Shown in pieces: positions 1 through 11,612 of a DNA stretch of 64,000 bases; within the stretch, counting starts at the first letter, position 1, and each line of letters begins with the position of its first letter. The translations under genes were made by a program, and so were the position numbers. This DNA is from Trileptium ribeirensis (taxonomy: Eukaryota; Nematoda; Enoplea; Enoplida; Thoracostomopsidae). The notes under the pieces were generated by a model that did not search any database, was not told where the DNA came from, and saw only the letters and a program-made list of their open reading frames with translations. The stretch lies in assembly GCA_030248225.1 (NCBI GenBank), contig JASANE010012217.1:1-64000 (forward strand), given 5' to 3'.

Positions 1-726
1 GAGCCCTACACCTTAATCGGGGCCTATACTAATCATTTCACTGAAACCCGGGGCCACCCGCCTCAACGGATCTTCACGGGACCCCCATAACTTAGTTGGG
101 ACTCAAATTTTTCCCATCGTGCACGCATTTAACTGCTTATAGCGGGCCTCTTAGGGGGCTTACATCAAAATTAAAGTTCTCATAAGCAGGCGACCAGCCA
201 GGGCATGGATATGATCCCGCCCCCGGCCGCCTGCTTCTTTTCGATCCTGAAATATATACAAAAACAGCAACAATGTCCTAATAATTTACAGCGCCTAAAG
301 CGCTTTTATATCTTGCCATCGTCGAGGGCCTCGCGCCGACCAGCGCGAGGTTTTGTTGTTTACAAGCGCTACCAACTCTTTCAAAGTTAGCCCTGTCTAT
401 GGGCATTAATCTTGTTGGCTCTCTGGACATTGACCAGCAGTGGCGGTGTTTGTGTGGGTATCTAGCTGTAGGCTGTTTTAATGGCGGCGAGCATTATCAT
501 TATTATTATTGTGTTTGTTATTTTCTCGCGGGTTGCACATAACGTGTTGTGAATTGTGTTTTGCCAACTATAAGATAAGTTTTAAAATTTTCAAATTTCG
601 GGTTTTGGCCAACGAACACCAAGCCAGGACAAGTTAGAGCAAAAAAAAAAAGGGGGGGGAGAGATAAACTTACTATAAAAGGAGACTGCCCGATTCCCCG
701 ATCGGGACCAGTCGAGAATTTAGTTT

Positions 727-1060
727 TAAAATTTGGCGGTTGTCGCCATTTAAAATTTCATTCACTAGGCTGTATGTTTTGTTGTTCTTTTCGTTCGTTT
801 TGACATACCAGGGTTGGTTTCTCGCCGTGCCTCCACGGTGGAGAGCCTTCCCTGGTGCTCGCTTCGGTTCGATCGTACCAAGTTCCGTCCTTGCGGACGT
901 TGGGGTGTCGGAAGGATGCCCCGCGCGTCCGTAAGGGCCGGGCCCCGTTAAAATTCGCAAAAGTATCTCAAACTAATCGAAATTCGAGTTCCCGCATATC
1001 TCGGCTGGTTCCCCGCTCCTCGGACGTTTTCTTCTTTCGCAGGTCCGAGGAGTGATCAAA
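727..1060 (+). repeat. Block A, left-arm copy
   Basis: This conserved GC-rich block starts near GGCGGTTGTCGCCATT and includes TGCCTCCACGGTGGAGAG, GCGCGTCCGTAAGG, the run GGGCCCCGTTAAAA, and CTCGGCTGGTTCCCCGCTC. The same landmarks occur in the same order, inverted, at 4460-4815, and in direct orientation at 16560-16875. Short frames on both strands within it have no recognisable homology and are not called genes. Confidence 0.8.
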
Positions 1061-2439
1061 ATGATTAACTGTAGGCAAAGGGCAGTGCATAAATTTCTAG
1101 GCTTAAGGAAAATTTGGTGACAACAGTTCTGTTTTACATGATGAGGACCAAAATTTCTTTAACTAGGTCTTAGCCAAAATTCATAAGGGGTACAGAGAAC
1201 GACACGAAGGACGTAGTCGTTTGCATCTTTGGGTGACACGCATTGTCCCCAAGGGTTCGAAATCGAACTTCAGCGCCGAATCCTCATTCGTTCGCTGCTT
1301 CTTTTGTTCCAAGTTAAATTCTGATGCAAACGGCTGCGGGCCGGAGTCGAACTAAAATTTCTAAGGGGTTTATTCGCTGAGCGGAGAACGAAACAGGGAC
1401 TGGAGCCGGCGGCGAATTAAAATATATTGAGCCTGGGTGGAACGTGGGTTTTCTAACCGTGCAACTACGGGGAAAATCCAGGTCGCCACCCTCTCCCGGA
1501 GCCCTCTGGGAGTGAGTTTGTAATTGGTAGAACCTTTCGCGGGCCGCTTCAGTCGCTGTCAAGTTTGTATGAAACTACGGGGTTTCTTTTCTCGTCTGTT
1601 CTCAGAACTCAAAATTCCTAAAAGGGCAGATTCGGGTAATTCAGTGGGTAAACAATTGTTCGGTTCATTATGAGGCACATCTGGGAATTTCCAAGAAAAT
1701 TAGCCGTCCTCTTAAAAATTTAGCCTGGCTTTACATGATTCAAAACTTCAAGTGGATGACGCTCGAGGAAAGTGAAAAGTTTACTATGGGGTATCTTGCA
1801 AGGTACCTGAACTAAATGTTTATCATTTTGTGTACGCTGTAAATATTCTGGAGTGCACCCCAATTGGGTGATAACTATGTAGTGTGTGGTGTGCAATGAA
1901 AAGGAGCCAATAGTAAATTGATTGAATGGCGTGCTATTTTTGAAGCAGTTAGGAGTGGTTCAAATTTCGGCCCTAGTAGAATCTCACAAATTATTTTCAA
2001 CCGAAAACCATCCGGACCTTTGAACAGAGCAAGTTACCTATCCTGTGCCCCGTCGAGTGTCAATTTACTAACGCAAGCTCAGCCGCGTCTCCGCTTTTAG
2101 GCTCGAGTCAGAGTCCCATTTTACAACCCGCACTCTATCCACATTCGGCTCTAACCGCCCATAGCGCATGCTTTCATAGTAATTGTCGCCTTGCATAACC
2201 CACATCCCAATAGATAACGCTAGTGATCGTAGGAGAGACACCCAAGGGACTGGGGCCTCCGCCTCAGTACCCCAACGCAAAGTTAATTGATTTAATTTAG
2301 TCGCTATCGGAGTTGTAAGGCCCGTCGTGTATTACTTTAGGATTTGGAAATGGGACAATAGTACATAGGGACACACCAACGGAGAGTCTCGCTAGGACCA
2401 CGCTAGGATTAGACAACCCCGCCTAGGGGGCAAGGTGAA
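1061..2439. other. Left-arm interior, no gene recognised
   Basis: This stretch lies between block A and the axis-proximal hairpin. Only frames under about 85 codons occur and none resembles a known protein. The mirrored stretch in the right arm (about 3000-4450) aligns poorly, so this part has diverged or been replaced since the palindrome formed. Confidence 0.5.
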
Positions 2440-2985
2440 AATGAGGGAAAGGCGAGTCAGCCTTATTACCTGTGAGCAGGCTTAAGGGTTGACTCTCCCT
2501 CGGGGGACCTCATACCGCTAGACACGTGGGCCAATATAGGGGCCAGGCCGAACACCCTGGTTAACCCGCCGGCAGCCTGCTAAGCTAAGCGGTTCCCTTA
2601 GGTCATCGCGTAGATCACCGGGGAGTCGTGGAAGCCGGGGTTGTCCGGGCACCACAACAGAGTAAACCGTGGTGCAGCTGGGATCCCTTAGGGCCAGAAC
2701 TGGTCCTAGTACACTAGGACCAGTTCTGGCAGTAAGGGATCCCAGTTGCACCGCCATTTTTTTGCTGTGGAGCCCAGATAACGCCGGCTTCCACGACTCC
2801 ACGGTGAACAGCCAGTTGGCCCAAGGGAATCGCTTAGCTTAGCGAGCTGTCGGCGGGTTTACCAGGGTGTTCGACCTGGCCCCCATAATGGCCCACGTAT
2901 CTAGAAGCATGAAGGTCCGCCTGAGGGAGGGTCAACCCCTAAGCCTGCTCACAGGTAATAAGGCTAACCGCCTTATCCTCGTTCT
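2440..2985. repeat. Axis-proximal hairpin of the palindrome
   Basis: The two arms, each about 270 bases, are strongly alike. Shared words in inverted order include AGGACCAGTTCTGG, GGGATCCCAG, CGGCTTCCACGACTCC, GCTTAGCTTAGC, CCAGGGTGTTCG, CTGGCCCC, GGCCCACGT and GCCTGCTCACAGGTAATAAG. As single strands they would fold into a nearly loop-free hairpin of more than 500 bases. The left half is repeated alone at 17560-17835, ending at the axis sequence. Confidence 0.92.
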
Positions 2986-2999
2986 ATCCAAAATCCTAT

Positions 3000-4459
3000 A
3001 TGGCCATGAGTTTTCATAATTTAACATGGTACGCGTGGACCAGGGTCTGGCAATATCCCTAATTAACCTAACACCTTCTCGTTAAACTGCCGACTTAGGA
3101 AACACCTGGGAACTGATCTCAGGGCCCTTATCTAATCTAAATAATTTAATCGAGGCAAAGGACCGAGGCCCACGTAGTTCGCGAGATTTCCTTATTGCTT
3201 TATTTAGATTACCTGGTACAGTGTTATTGCCGTTGCCCGATCATTGGCCTTTGATCTTCGCCTAAGGAGTTTCTTTCCTTCTTATCAACTGGTAATGGTA
3301 AAGCATACCGCTTAAAGTAAGAATTGGACACTCTAACACTTTATTAATTCAATATAGGCACTTATGCAATTCAGGTACTAATTTTAAACGATATTACGAA
3401 CGTGGGCACCTCACAGGGCACCCGAAGTGCAAGCACAATATACGATGTGAAGTTCAATGATGAACGAAACACTTTCACTATTCCCAATTCGGTTTCCCTA
3501 TTAACCGGTGTTTGGCAGTATTTCGCGGTATAGTGCTTGGATGCCTTTTCTGCAACCCATGCTGGAGAACTCTTTCGTGGTCCGGTCTTTTTATGTTCGA
3601 ACCATTTTGGGTTCCGTTTTACATGTTAAGTCAATTTCGTGGAGTTTGGAGTCACTTGCGAGCATCTTGCGGTTGTTATGACTCGAAACCCTACCATAGT
3701 AGAAAAGTGTCCTGCGCCGAGACAGAGTGCCACCCGACGAGAGTTATCGATTGTCAAAAGTTGACGAGGTACTCTACAGTGTCAACACGGAATGAGACCT
3801 GTCTGAGTTTTACGGATGTCGGGCCTTACTCATTTGGAAAAGCACTAAAGGCAGGAACTCGAATTTTGATAATTTCATTGGGGTCTCCCTTTCTTACTAT
3901 TTACGTAAAGCTTTCCTATCGCCCGGTCTGCAAATGACTACGTCCACTTTGATTGCTGTACTTCCTTCGCTCTTCCGCTAACATGCTTTTCGCTCGGCTA
4001 ACCGGGAGCCACTCGCGCCTTACTAATGTACGAGGCGAGCCAAATGTTTTACAAACCTAGAAGCGTGTCAGCTAAGCACTAGTGCAGAAGTTAAGAGAGG
4101 TTAAGAAGGAATAGGACGGTCCGAGGTTCCGTTGTGCGAACGTGCTCACGCGAACCGCGGAGGCCCCATACTGTTCATTTCAAATCCGGGAAGTTCCCTG
4201 CCGTGTCTACACGGCGTAGGAGACTTGTTTTAAACCGAATGGTCTGCTATGAAACATAAATGAAAAGTCCAGGGAATAGCACAGGAATGAAAAGTCCAGG
4301 ATTTATCGGTAGTCTCGGTGACAAATTTTATTTGCACTTAACTAATTACCCGAGCTCGCGGCTGCCTCCAGGTCATTACAAGTTATTTAGCTCCTTACCC
4401 CTCCTGTGTCCTTGTGCCTTCCTCCTTCCCCGTGTGTGATCGTTACTCCCCGATTCCTA
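3000..4459. other. Right-arm interior, no gene recognised
   Basis: A 141-codon frame on the plus strand at 3512-3937 is the longest here. It is rich in Cys, Trp and Ser and matches no domain I know. The mirrored left-arm segment does not preserve it, which argues against a functional protein. Otherwise nothing is seen apart from a short direct repeat, TGAAAAGTCCAGG, at about 4261 and 4287. Confidence 0.4.
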
Positions 4460-4820
4460 TTCACATCACTTGACCGTAAAATTTCGCCCACCGAGTCTAT
4501 AACTCAAAAATTTCGACCCGGCGAGCGAGGAAGCAGTCGAGATTTTGTAGTTTTGAGATATTTCCGAACGCGTGCACACTGAATTTCCGGGGCTCATACA
4601 CTTACGGGCGCGCGAAGTGTCCAACGGACGCGCCAGCACCCGCGAGGGCGCCCCTTGCTAGTTAGTTTTGAAATCAAGAAGAAAATCACCAGGAGGGACC
4701 CCGCATTGCGTCTACACAGTGAGAGGCACTCCTGGAAAATTTCAAAAGCAAAAGTAACCCAAAACTCCCAAAATAAAAGCCAAAATAGCAGAACAAACCA
4801 AAATGGCGACAACCGCCATA
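4460..4820 (-). repeat. Block A, right-arm inverted copy
   Basis: Reverse-complemented, this segment begins GGCGGTTGTCGCCATTTT and continues through a CGCGCCCGTAAG motif, GAGCCCCGGAAATTC, and an ATATCTCAAAACTA segment. It parallels block A at 727-1060 across its length. It ties the outer arm to the inner hairpin and shows that the symmetry is not limited to the centre. Confidence 0.8.
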
Positions 4821-5489
4821 TACGAAAAAACCGTCCACTCTGATGACGCACATATCGAATGGTCCCAACGCTGCGTCGGACCTTTCCTTTTTATACCCTG
4901 TTTCTTACCCCTGCTGATTGCTCAGCCCCATCGAGGTGCTTTGTCCCCTTAATATTCTTAAAGGCGGCGAAACATAAAAGAAAAACTCTCTCTTTCAAAT
5001 GTTTTCGATCAGGCCACAAATATTTAAACAGAAAACAAATTGCTATACAACTACCATCAATAGCGACAACTGATAAATGCTACAATATAACAAACTGCTA
5101 ACGCCGATGTCTTCGCCGATATTATGAACAGTGGCCGAAACGTGCCAAGTCGGCACGTAAACAACCTAAACATCGCGCGGGTTGGCGCTCAGGGCGCTCG
5201 CAACTTCCTAGAATTTTTGAGTGTTTCGTGCGATTGCGGGCGAACGCAAAAGAGTAGGCGGCCGGGGGTGGGGTCAGATCCATGCCCAGGCTGGTAGCCT
5301 AGTGATGCAAATGGAAATTTAAATGCAAATCAAATAGGCGGCCTGTTACGGTCATTTTGCCGTGTTAATAATGATAAAATTTGGTGTCCCATGTGGGTTA
5401 GGCAGATCCTGAGCGGACCCGTGGGGGTAGGTGGCTCTGGTTTTCACTGAGATAGTTAGTATTAGATCCCGTCGTGGTGTAGCGTACTA

Positions 5490-6379
5490 AAAATTGGGGA
5501 GCTTTGGTTATTTTGGATATGATTTGAGGCTTTGAAAATTGGGTGTACAAAAGCCTAGTTGGGGATCCCTAAATATTTACGTATAAGGGATACGTTGGCC
5601 CGAATGCAAAATTTTGAAGCCCTAAAGGACCCTACTGATAACGTCATAAATCTATATTACGTTAATTGTCAGAAAACTCCTGAAATTTTGCTTTTTAAGA
5701 CACCACTATAAAAATACGGTCCGGTTAGATTTTTTCATTCTATTTCACCACTCAACTTGGTTTCGCTTCACTCTATGAACCAGTTATATACAGCTGAATG
5801 TCATGGTAGGTCTCCAAGACTCGAATTGCCACGAAGATTACCAGTTGTAAATTTTTTATGAGAATTTCGCCTAACGTTCCGACCCATCCTTACACGCAGT
5901 ACAGAATACGTTTTACAATATATATATAACAATGATCATCGACAATATTATTTTCGTACCACTTAATATGGATGCGCACCGGGATCGGCTTTAAAGCACC
6001 AATCCGTGAATCCGAGCGTAAAATTAAAATCGTGGAAATTTCATCCCGTGCCCCGACCCATCCGGATGCGCACTCTTCTCCCTCATACATCACAAATACT
6101 TATAACACAACAATACAGCGCTTTTCTTCCCTGGGACCGACCGGATACCACAAATCGAGATCATGATTATTCTATTGTAGTGCGAATATCACCCCGCGCA
6201 TTTAGGGCAGGTGGAGCATGATTGTACAACACATGATACAAATGGCAGATTTTATTTTACACGAACAACAAATTATGCTTATTCCAATATCAGGATCGCG
6301 CTCCACCGGTATCAGGTCGCCCATTGAGTTGCCCATCTGTCGCTTTTATCCCTAAGTTTCAGATATTTTTCCAATTTAG
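5490..6379. other. Unassigned stretch right of the palindrome
   Basis: No gene is seen. The sequence ATGCGCACCGGGATCGG near 5970 and its partner CCGGATGCGCAC near 6060 form a short direct repeat. The outer limit of the palindrome cannot be set here because the matching left flank is outside the window. Confidence 0.4.
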
Positions 6380-7460
6380 ATATTTGCTAAAAGTTCCATG
6401 AAAATGTCGGGCTGTTACACTATAGTAACCAGTGGTGCCCCACAAGGAAGCGTGATCGGACCGATAATTTTTAGCGCAGCCATTACGCCCGCCGTCGAGG
6501 TTATAATAGAAGCTGATTTCAAAGTTCACAGTTATGCTGACGACATACAGATCTATGGACATTTCGACATTTCCGATCGTAGCATCACAATAAATTCTAT
6601 GCAGGATCTGGTACTCCAATTGAGCAAATGGTTTCCCTCAAATCAGCTCAAACTCAATGAGTCCAAAACCGATTTGGTCTATTTTAATCGTCGTGATTTC
6701 AATGGCCCTACCGTCACAATAAACGATATCATGATTTAACTATCAGCTTCTATCAAGTTGCTTGGTGTAACTTTTGACTATACTCTGTGCTTTGACAAGC
6801 ACATTTCCGAGCTATATGGCTGCTGTTCCTAGCAATTACGCGAAATCATCAGGGTGCGCCGGCGTCTGGACACTGAGACAGTAAAGAATATTATTCGAGC
6901 ATCTGTAATGCAATGTCCACTGTATTGCAATTTTTGCAGCCTTTCATCATACCAACTGCTACCACCTCGCCTTCACACTGCTGCCAGTGTAGTCGCATGC
7001 ACAAAGCGTTCTGACCATATAACTCCGATTTTTCTAGACGTGCACTGGCTACCCTTGGGACAACGCATTCATTTTAAAGTAATTATATATCTACGCAATG
7101 CTCTCGCCTCAAATGCACGTGCATATTTGTGATATGCTTCATTTATTCAATGTTTCCAGGCATGCTGATGAACGTATACCGCGGCATGTCTCTGTTAGAA
7201 GCAAAGCTTTAGCTTCATCGGAAGTTATGAAACGACCTACTATTGGATGTTTGCAGTTCGAATCTGACTGCTTTTGAATTGAAATCTAATCTTAAAATTC
7301 ATCATTTCCATAATAGTGTTTGTTTGCTTTTTGTGCCATTGACTTGCTTTCATTTATCGATATTGTTTCTTTTCGTATTCTCATTTAAAGCGCTCTTGCA
7401 ACATGTTTTGCGAAAAAGGCGCTATATTAATGTTTTATTATTTTTAATAAAAATATACAC
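6380..7460 (+). mobile_element. Truncated CR1/L2-like non-LTR retrotransposon (LINE)
   Basis: Reverse-transcriptase blocks are readable at 6398-6739: GAPQGSVIGPIIF (core of the fingers/palm block) and, about 45 residues on, the catalytic YADDIQIY. These are followed by a W..NQLKLNESKTDLVYF segment typical of LINE thumb entry. After stops at 6739 and nearby, a second frame at 6854-7132 carries DHITPIFLDVHWLPLGQRIHFK, the conserved C-terminal LHWLPVRQRI block of CR1/L2-type elements. A remnant FELKSNLKIHHF follows near 7270. The end of the element carries GGCGCTATATTAATG, resembling the common 3' tail (GCGCTATATAAAT) of this clade, followed by A/T-rich tail sequence. The 5' part, including the endonuclease, is missing and the frame is broken, so it is dead. 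5' truncation is usual for LINE insertions. Confidence 0.88.
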
Positions 7461-7554
7461 AATTTATACATGAGTTTTCATGATAGAACATGATCCAGCT
7501 GTAGTTAAAATTCCCTTGTGCAGTTTATGAGAAAATTACTCTTAATGTGCCCTA

Positions 7555-8090
7555 TAGGGAATAACTATACATAGGAGAGGTTCGAAGTCCCAGGCCAAAA
7601 CAAATAGGCAAAAATAAGAAGAAATGAACAAAAATCATGCGAAAATGGTAAAAATTGCAGAAAAATTGGCAAAAATCGAAAAGAAATAGAAAAAACGAGA
7701 AGGATTGGGAAAAATCGAATAAAAACTTTGACCAATTTTCAGGTCATAAAAAATAAAAAATTTATCTCTTCTGACAAAGTCCCCGTTCCTGTCGCCCGGC
7801 TGATCATCCTCGAAGCACCCATTATATCCCCCTGAGTCTTCAGAACGCGCTAATGTATGTCAATTTTCGATAGATTCAAGCATACATGTTCAAGGTTCGA
7901 GGTCTTAGGGGTACAGGCGAGGTGTCGGGTCAGGCCAGGTTTCGGCAAACCAAAAATAGGTTCTTCGGTTAGGAAGTCCGAAGAAAAGTCCTTCGGTCCC
8001 GCTTTCGTGTTCGGCGTCTGCAGCGCGCCACTGACGTTTGAGTACATGTCAGAGGGTGGTTTGGCGCCTGAAGGTGGATAACACCGTTTC
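7555..8090. repeat. A-rich block plus GC-richer block, dispersed-repeat-like
   Basis: Bases 7600-7735 are an A-rich run with recurring words such as GCAGAAAAATTGGCAAAAAT. It is bordered by GC-richer sequence (GAAGTCCCAGGCC; GTCCCCGTTCCTGTCGCCC). The same layout recurs near 42120, 43440, 57060, 60330 and 62770. At 7860-8090 a GC-richer segment has repeated TTCGG and AAGTCC words and is open on both strands; it is not taken as a gene. Confidence 0.45.
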
Positions 8091-9203
8091 CTATAAGCAT
8101 GTTTGAATTCAAATATCATAAAGCTGCAATGGTCGTAATTGGCATGAAAATCATAGTTCAAAACAGAATGTTTCAGACCGAAATCTTTTATTAAAATCTA
8201 ATTAAAGATGTTTTTACTTTACGCATCTATAAGATTATAGGCTAAAGTTCAGCTGGGATGAGTAAATTGTATGCAGGTAGTGTGATTCGCTACGTACTAA
8301 GACACTGAACGATCATGAAACAGAACATACAAAATAACTCTAAACTCTAAAGTGGATTCACTTCCTTGGGGAAATTTTAGTCGCCAATACAGTTATACCC
8401 ATTGTTATCATAGAGAAAATTTTCTTAGTATTTAGGCACTATTTCGAAAAGGAAAAACTCGGTGAGTAGTAAAAGAGATTAATACATAACTTTCAGTACT
8501 AGATTCTCTTAGAAATATTTACAACAATTTTCTATATAGGGTACGAAATTATTTCTATTTATATATTACTATTTGAAATTTCCTTTCATATGTATGAGTA
8601 ATATAAAGAAGCAAAACTTACTATAACGAAATTACAACTACATTTTTAATACCAGTCTCTTCTAACATGTATTTAATACAATTTTTTAAATTTTATAGCG
8701 AAAGTATAATTTCATTAAACTTCAAGAAATAACATAGAAGACTCAAAAATTTCATTGTTAATGAAATCATGCAATAACGGTACGCAGCTGCACCTCGTGA
8801 CTCCGCCCGATCGGTTACGCACTTATCTAGTATTCGGTATAATTATTAAGGTCCCCCAGAGAGGTTGGCGCCGACACTTGGTCACATATCATATAGTAGA
8901 GTAGCCTAATGTGCGCCCACAGATTTTACTGAACTCAGTGACTCGTACATTTTGTTGCGTAACTTCATAACAATACATTTTATAATGACGAAATTTTTCA
9001 TAGCTGTTGTTCACACCTGTACGAACGCATGGGTAAAATTTCATGATTTAGGGGCAAGAAAAACTAAAGTTACATAGTTCGGAACCTCAAAAAATGGTCA
9101 TGGAGCAAATTGGCACGGTTCTCAATGTGATCCAGTAGGGTCCTAATTTGCTCCAGGGGTGTCTTAAAGTGAGCCCCGTATTTTTATCAACTATACTTCA
9201 TTG
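8091..9203. other. AT-rich stretch, nothing recognised
   Basis: No gene, RNA or clear repeat is seen. The sequence is AT-rich with dense stops in all frames. Confidence 0.5.
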
Positions 9204-9209
9204 AATTCA

Positions 9210-10170
9210 GTATATATATCAGTGGGTAAAAGGAATTCCGGTTCCGGCGAATATCGTGTTCCGGTTGCGGTTCCGGCAAAGGGCAAAAACCATACCGGAA
9301 CCGGAATTCCGGTTTAAAAATTTTGTTTGAAATTTTCCACGTTTTTTGCTTCATCCTGTAATCCAAACATATGTAATATATATTATACAATGATCAAGCT
9401 CCAAAACAACCAAGCAAAAGAAAAGATTAACTAACCAATTTGCCGTGTGAAACGTAAGTAGGGCACATAAATTGAGCCGGAATTTTTAATAATAACCTGC
9501 AGGAGTTTGTTAAATCAAAGCCAGGTCGATGCTTGTAGCATATATTTTACACATCCAGAAGTCTGTGGGATACGTTTGAATTTACCCGGTCCAACTCGGT
9601 AACAGAGTATGGCTTACGCAGAAGTACTTAGGGAATGCTTGGTCAACATAAATTGCGTCAAGCACCCGCCAGTGCGATTGTAAAATTGGTAAATCACTCT
9701 AAATTGAAGTAAACTAACGTTATCTGCAACGCAGCTAGAAACTGCTTTCTTTTCAATGAATATTTATTGAAACTGTGCGAGCAGCAAGCATCACAGTGTG
9801 TCTCATTTAAAGCATTCTGATTAGAAAGTTATCATCATTATCATCTAACTGCCGGGCACTGTTTGTCCAACGCTACCCTAAACAGTGTCTCTGACCACTG
9901 ATCAGAAAATTACCTTCTATCTATTATTTTCTCTTAGAATCATATAAACCAATAATTTTAAGTTTCCTGCGGAAGAACATGCAACAAACGTATGTGTAGT
10001 AAAGGGAGGCATTTTAAATCCACTATACCTTCATTTCTTCCATCATCAGTTTTACTATATATAAATTCGAAGACCAGGTTCCGGATCTGGTTTAAATGGA
10101 CGATTCCGGTTGCTCGTTCCGGTTCCGGTAAATTTCGGTTCCGGTTATTCCCTGATATATATATATATAT
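9210..10170. mobile_element. Non-autonomous inverted-repeat element with CCGGAA-rich ends
   Basis: The left end reads TATATATATCAGTGGGTAAA followed by AGGAATTCCGG and a cluster of GGTTCCGG words to about 9320. The right end, reverse-complemented, reads ATATATATATCAGGGAATAA followed by CCGGAACCG words from 10170 back to 10070. The ends are therefore inverted copies of about 100 bases. The 750 bases between them hold no frame of note, so the element must rely on a transposase made elsewhere, if it is mobile. The flanking TA repeat at 10157-10172 may be a target-site duplication or simply a microsatellite. Confidence 0.65.
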
Positions 10171-10354
10171 TACGTTAATAGCTTCATAATAATATTTTAT
10201 TTTTCAAAAAGTCAGAGTTACGAAGCGTCTAAAAATTGTGAGAAGCTATCTTATTATATAGTGTCAGAAATTATGAAGGTATCTCAATATGAACAGAAAA
10301 ACAAAACAAAATGAAAAAAGGAAAATAGCGAACATTGGCTCCAGAATTACATAC

Positions 10355-10849
10355 TTATTTTGCATTTTCAAAATCTTGTACACAACTTGTGCAGAAAAAA
10401 TATCGCTTCGTAACCTTTCCTCCACATGATTCATGCTGCCAGACGTCACAGTCGGAGCATTGCAGCCACTGATTACGTAAAGTTTCATCATTACCATATG
10501 CTACGTTGCAAACAGGACAGATTGTTATATCTGCAACATTAGTAATCTTTGTTTTTGTTTCCTTGCTGAATGTTGATTTTGTGTTGTTTGGTGATATCTT
10601 TTGACTCTTTCCTTTTTTGGCTTGAACGAAATTCACATGGTCTGGACTTGTAAGGCACACAGGAGTTGACTTGCTTTTACCAACAGTGATAGCTGCTTTT
10701 TGGACTGGTCCTAAATCCGCTGTGCGAATGAAACAAATGGGGTCGCATTCACTTCCACTTGCGTAATGCATGGCTCGGCGGGACAACCTGAAACTCGAGG
10801 TCTCACAGACATAAGAATCTTTTACAAATTTATAAACCACGGGTACCAA
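10355..10849 (-). CDS. Open frame ending in a PHD-type zinc finger (possible transposase C-terminus)
   Basis: The frame has 164 codons. Residues 1-110 are basic, low in recognisable structure, and Lys/Ser/Thr-rich around 75-105. Residues 111-156 hold a C4HC3 pattern: Cys111, Cys114, Cys131, Cys134, His139, Cys142, Cys153 and Cys156, with the aromatic WLQC..C..WQH core usual in PHD fingers, which bind histone tails or other proteins. The protein ends eight residues after the last cysteine. A basic linker followed by a terminal PHD finger is known at the C-termini of several DDE transposases, and the repeat-rich setting favours that reading. No DDE catalytic block is visible upstream, where repeat sequence starts at about 10880. 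It could also be the last exon of a host chromatin gene; no clear splice acceptor settles this. Confidence 0.55.
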   Translation of the reverse strand: MVPVVYKFVKDSYVCETSSFRLSRRAMHYASGSECDPICFIRTADLGPVQKAAITVGKSKSTPVCLTSPDHVNFVQAKKGKSQKISPNNTKSTFSKETKTKITNVADITICPVCNVAYGNDETLRNQWLQCSDCDVWQHESCGGKVTKRYFFCTSCVQDFENAK

Positions 10850-10879
10850 ATTGATAATGTAACTTTGGTTAATTAGAAC

Positions 10880-11612
10880 TGCGAGCGAAGCGAGCGAGTG
10901 GAACGAGAATTTTCAATTTTGGCTTTGGAGGGGGGTTGAGGAGGTCCTGTCTGTGTGTCTGTCGCACCTGTATCTCGATAACAGTTTGGCGGATTTTGAC
11001 ACAAGATAGCTCATTCGAACCGCAATGGTCGATTTAGGTGTGTAACGGAGCCCGATTTTTGCATTTTTTCCTGTGGGAAAAGTTATGGGGCAAAATGACG
11101 TCATTTTGGCCCATTTGTCGGGCACCCCCTTCAGTTTTTGCGACTTTTCTCAATAAGTAAACGAGGTATCCGCAAACTAATAGGCCTATTCCATGTAGCT
11201 TTAACAGGGCTTTCCAATGATATATAACAAGTTTTTCAACTGCTTCCTAATCTGGAGTCTATAAGCTTATAGTTGGCGCCAAATTTCAGATTTGGTAAAA
11301 AGTCGTGGGAAATGCACCAGTGTCTTGTATGGGGCTTTTTGGGCAGATAAACTCATTGCAAATGTTAAAATTATTGTTGGGCAAATATTTTTTACACTTC
11401 TGGTTCATACTTGGCATAAAAAAATGACGTTTTCGAAATTTTTGGTGAGAAGTCGTGGGAAAAGCACCTGGATGTGTGTTTATTGTTGGTTTTAGTGTCG
11501 GATATGGGGTTTTATGGGCCGACAAGCTTATTGCGAGTGTCAAAAATATTGTGTGGCAAATATTTTTCACACTTCTGCTTCTCACCACTCGAATTCTGGC
11601 TCGCAAGCGAGC
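10880..11612. mobile_element. Non-autonomous repeat with GCGAGCGAAGCGAGC end and internal 150-bp duplication
   Basis: The left end is GCGAGCGAAGCGAGCGAGTG and the right end contains CTCGCAAGCGAGC, giving loosely inverted termini. A CTGTCTGTGTGTCTGTC track and the words TCTCGATAACAGTTTGGCGG follow the left end. Two imperfect copies start at 11291 and 11441 with TTTGGTNANAAGTCGTGGGA. Their right copy carries about 25 extra bases. Related sequence (GAGCGGAGCGAAGTGAAGCG plus a CTGTCTGTCCGTC track) occurs at 30330-30420. Frames seen on both strands span the duplication and are by-products of the repeat. Confidence 0.6.

Larger units (their letters stand above)
1..5490. repeat. Giant imperfect palindrome (two inverted arms of about 2.7 kb)
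   Basis: The left arm (1-2711) and right arm (2712-5490) are inverted copies of each other. Matched landmarks run from the axis outward: 2440-2711 against 2712-2985; about 727-1060 against 4460-4815; 330-363 against 5157-5190; 194-235 against 5256-5303; and 20-60 against 5430-5475. In the middle of each arm (about 1100-2400 and 3000-4400) the match is weak or lost. The axis has almost no loop: two inverted 9-mers, GGTCCTAGT and ACTAGGACC, are separated by two bases at 2711-2712. The arms are richer in GC than the rest of the window. The left arm runs off the window edge, so the true size is unknown. No transposase frame was recognised. A foldback-type element or two end-to-end copies of one element would both fit. 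The symmetry is seen; the mobile nature is inferred. Confidence 0.85.

Noticed and set aside
3512..3937. 141-codon plus-strand open frame in the right palindrome arm
   Set aside because: No domain is recognised and the mirrored arm does not preserve it. Open frames of this size can occur by chance in a GC-richer segment.
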